A stretch of DNA of 64,000 bases from Halomonas chromatireducens (lineage in GTDB: Bacteria > Pseudomonadota > Gammaproteobacteria > Pseudomonadales > Halomonadaceae): contig NZ_CP014226.1 of the NCBI RefSeq assembly GCF_001545155.1, positions 2,710,387 through 2,774,386 on the forward strand, given 5' to 3'. Numbering within the stretch: position 1 is the stretch's first letter; every line of letters begins with the position of its first letter. This document shows, piece after piece, positions 63,949-64,000 of this stretch. The position numbers and the translations under genes are program-made. The notes under the pieces are model-generated. The model worked only from the letters and a program-made list of their open reading frames with translations. It searched no databases and was not told the origin of the DNA.

Positions 63949-64000
63949 ATGAAAGCACAGCTACCCCGTAACACCAGCGATGCGTTGTCAGCCGATGGAC
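63949..64000 (+). CDS. Possible start of a gene running off the window
   Basis: An ATG at 63949 opens a frame MKAQLPRNTSDALSADG that continues to the right edge. The 86 bases before it form the divergent promoter region shared with the small membrane-protein gene. Too short to identify, and no strong ribosome-binding site is seen. Confidence 0.3.
   Translation, partial: MKAQLPRNTSDALSADG

Overview
The window is high-GC DNA from a gammaproteobacterium, most likely a Halomonas-type member of the Halomonadaceae. The evidence is the gene order mreB-mreC-mreD-maf-rng-yhdP-tldD, the gamma-glutamylputrescine (puu) genes, the FadD, HrpA and MlaA types, and the codon use. This is an inference; no 16S gene or species marker is present. 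I see no rRNA, tRNA, CRISPR array, insertion sequence or prophage.

Layout. 1-10.3 kb: a REP-like element, then (minus strand) tldD, yhdP, rng, maf, mreD, mreC and mreB, covering cell shape, envelope and RNA processing. mreC appears to start with ATT. 10.4-13.7 kb: gatCAB, the tRNA-dependent amidotransferase. 13.7-24.2 kb: a polyamine block (puuR, puuC, puuD, puuA, puuB) interleaved with a chemoreceptor, a 55-residue protein, rmuC and a glycine-zipper protein. 24.2-25.5 kb: the remains of a putrescine ABC transporter (intact potI, 5'-truncated potH), cut off exactly where a ParE-type toxin-antitoxin pair begins. 26-28.2 kb: arsJ with its partner GAPDH, an arsenate-detoxification pair. 28.3-36.5 kb: hrpB, a small complex-I/Mrp-like membrane operon whose main subunit is a tandem fusion of two proton-channel modules, a thiolase and an alpha/beta hydrolase. 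36.5-37.9 kb: fetAB-type ABC exporter.

38.0-47.7 kb is the main accessory region: the ACR3 arsenite exporter, a CC/Se-motif small protein, an unrecognised 146-residue protein, then a complete arx-type molybdoenzyme operon (extra ferredoxin, Tat-exported catalytic subunit, 4Fe-4S subunit, NrfD membrane anchor, TorD chaperone), an FKBP-type isomerase and a convergent arsR. With arsJ-gapdh this makes an arsenic set that can oxidise arsenite in the periplasm with electrons passing to the quinone pool, pump arsenite out, and export arsenate as 1-arseno-3-phosphoglycerate. A perfect 20-bp palindrome in the acr3 promoter spacer recurs, 15 of 20 bases alike and at the same length, in front of gapdh-arsJ, which suggests one shared ArsR-type regulator. 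arsR itself has a different palindrome.

47.8-64 kb: a TSUP permease, a Bcr/CflA efflux pump, transaldolase, a STAS/PP2C partner-switching pair with a degenerate receiver domain, mlaA, a FabH-like synthase, hrpA, fadD behind a textbook terminator, a YafJ-like amidohydrolase, a VWA-domain membrane protein and a small membrane protein. No gap between genes exceeds about 300 bases. The larger gaps hold promoters, operators or structured repeats, listed where they can be supported.
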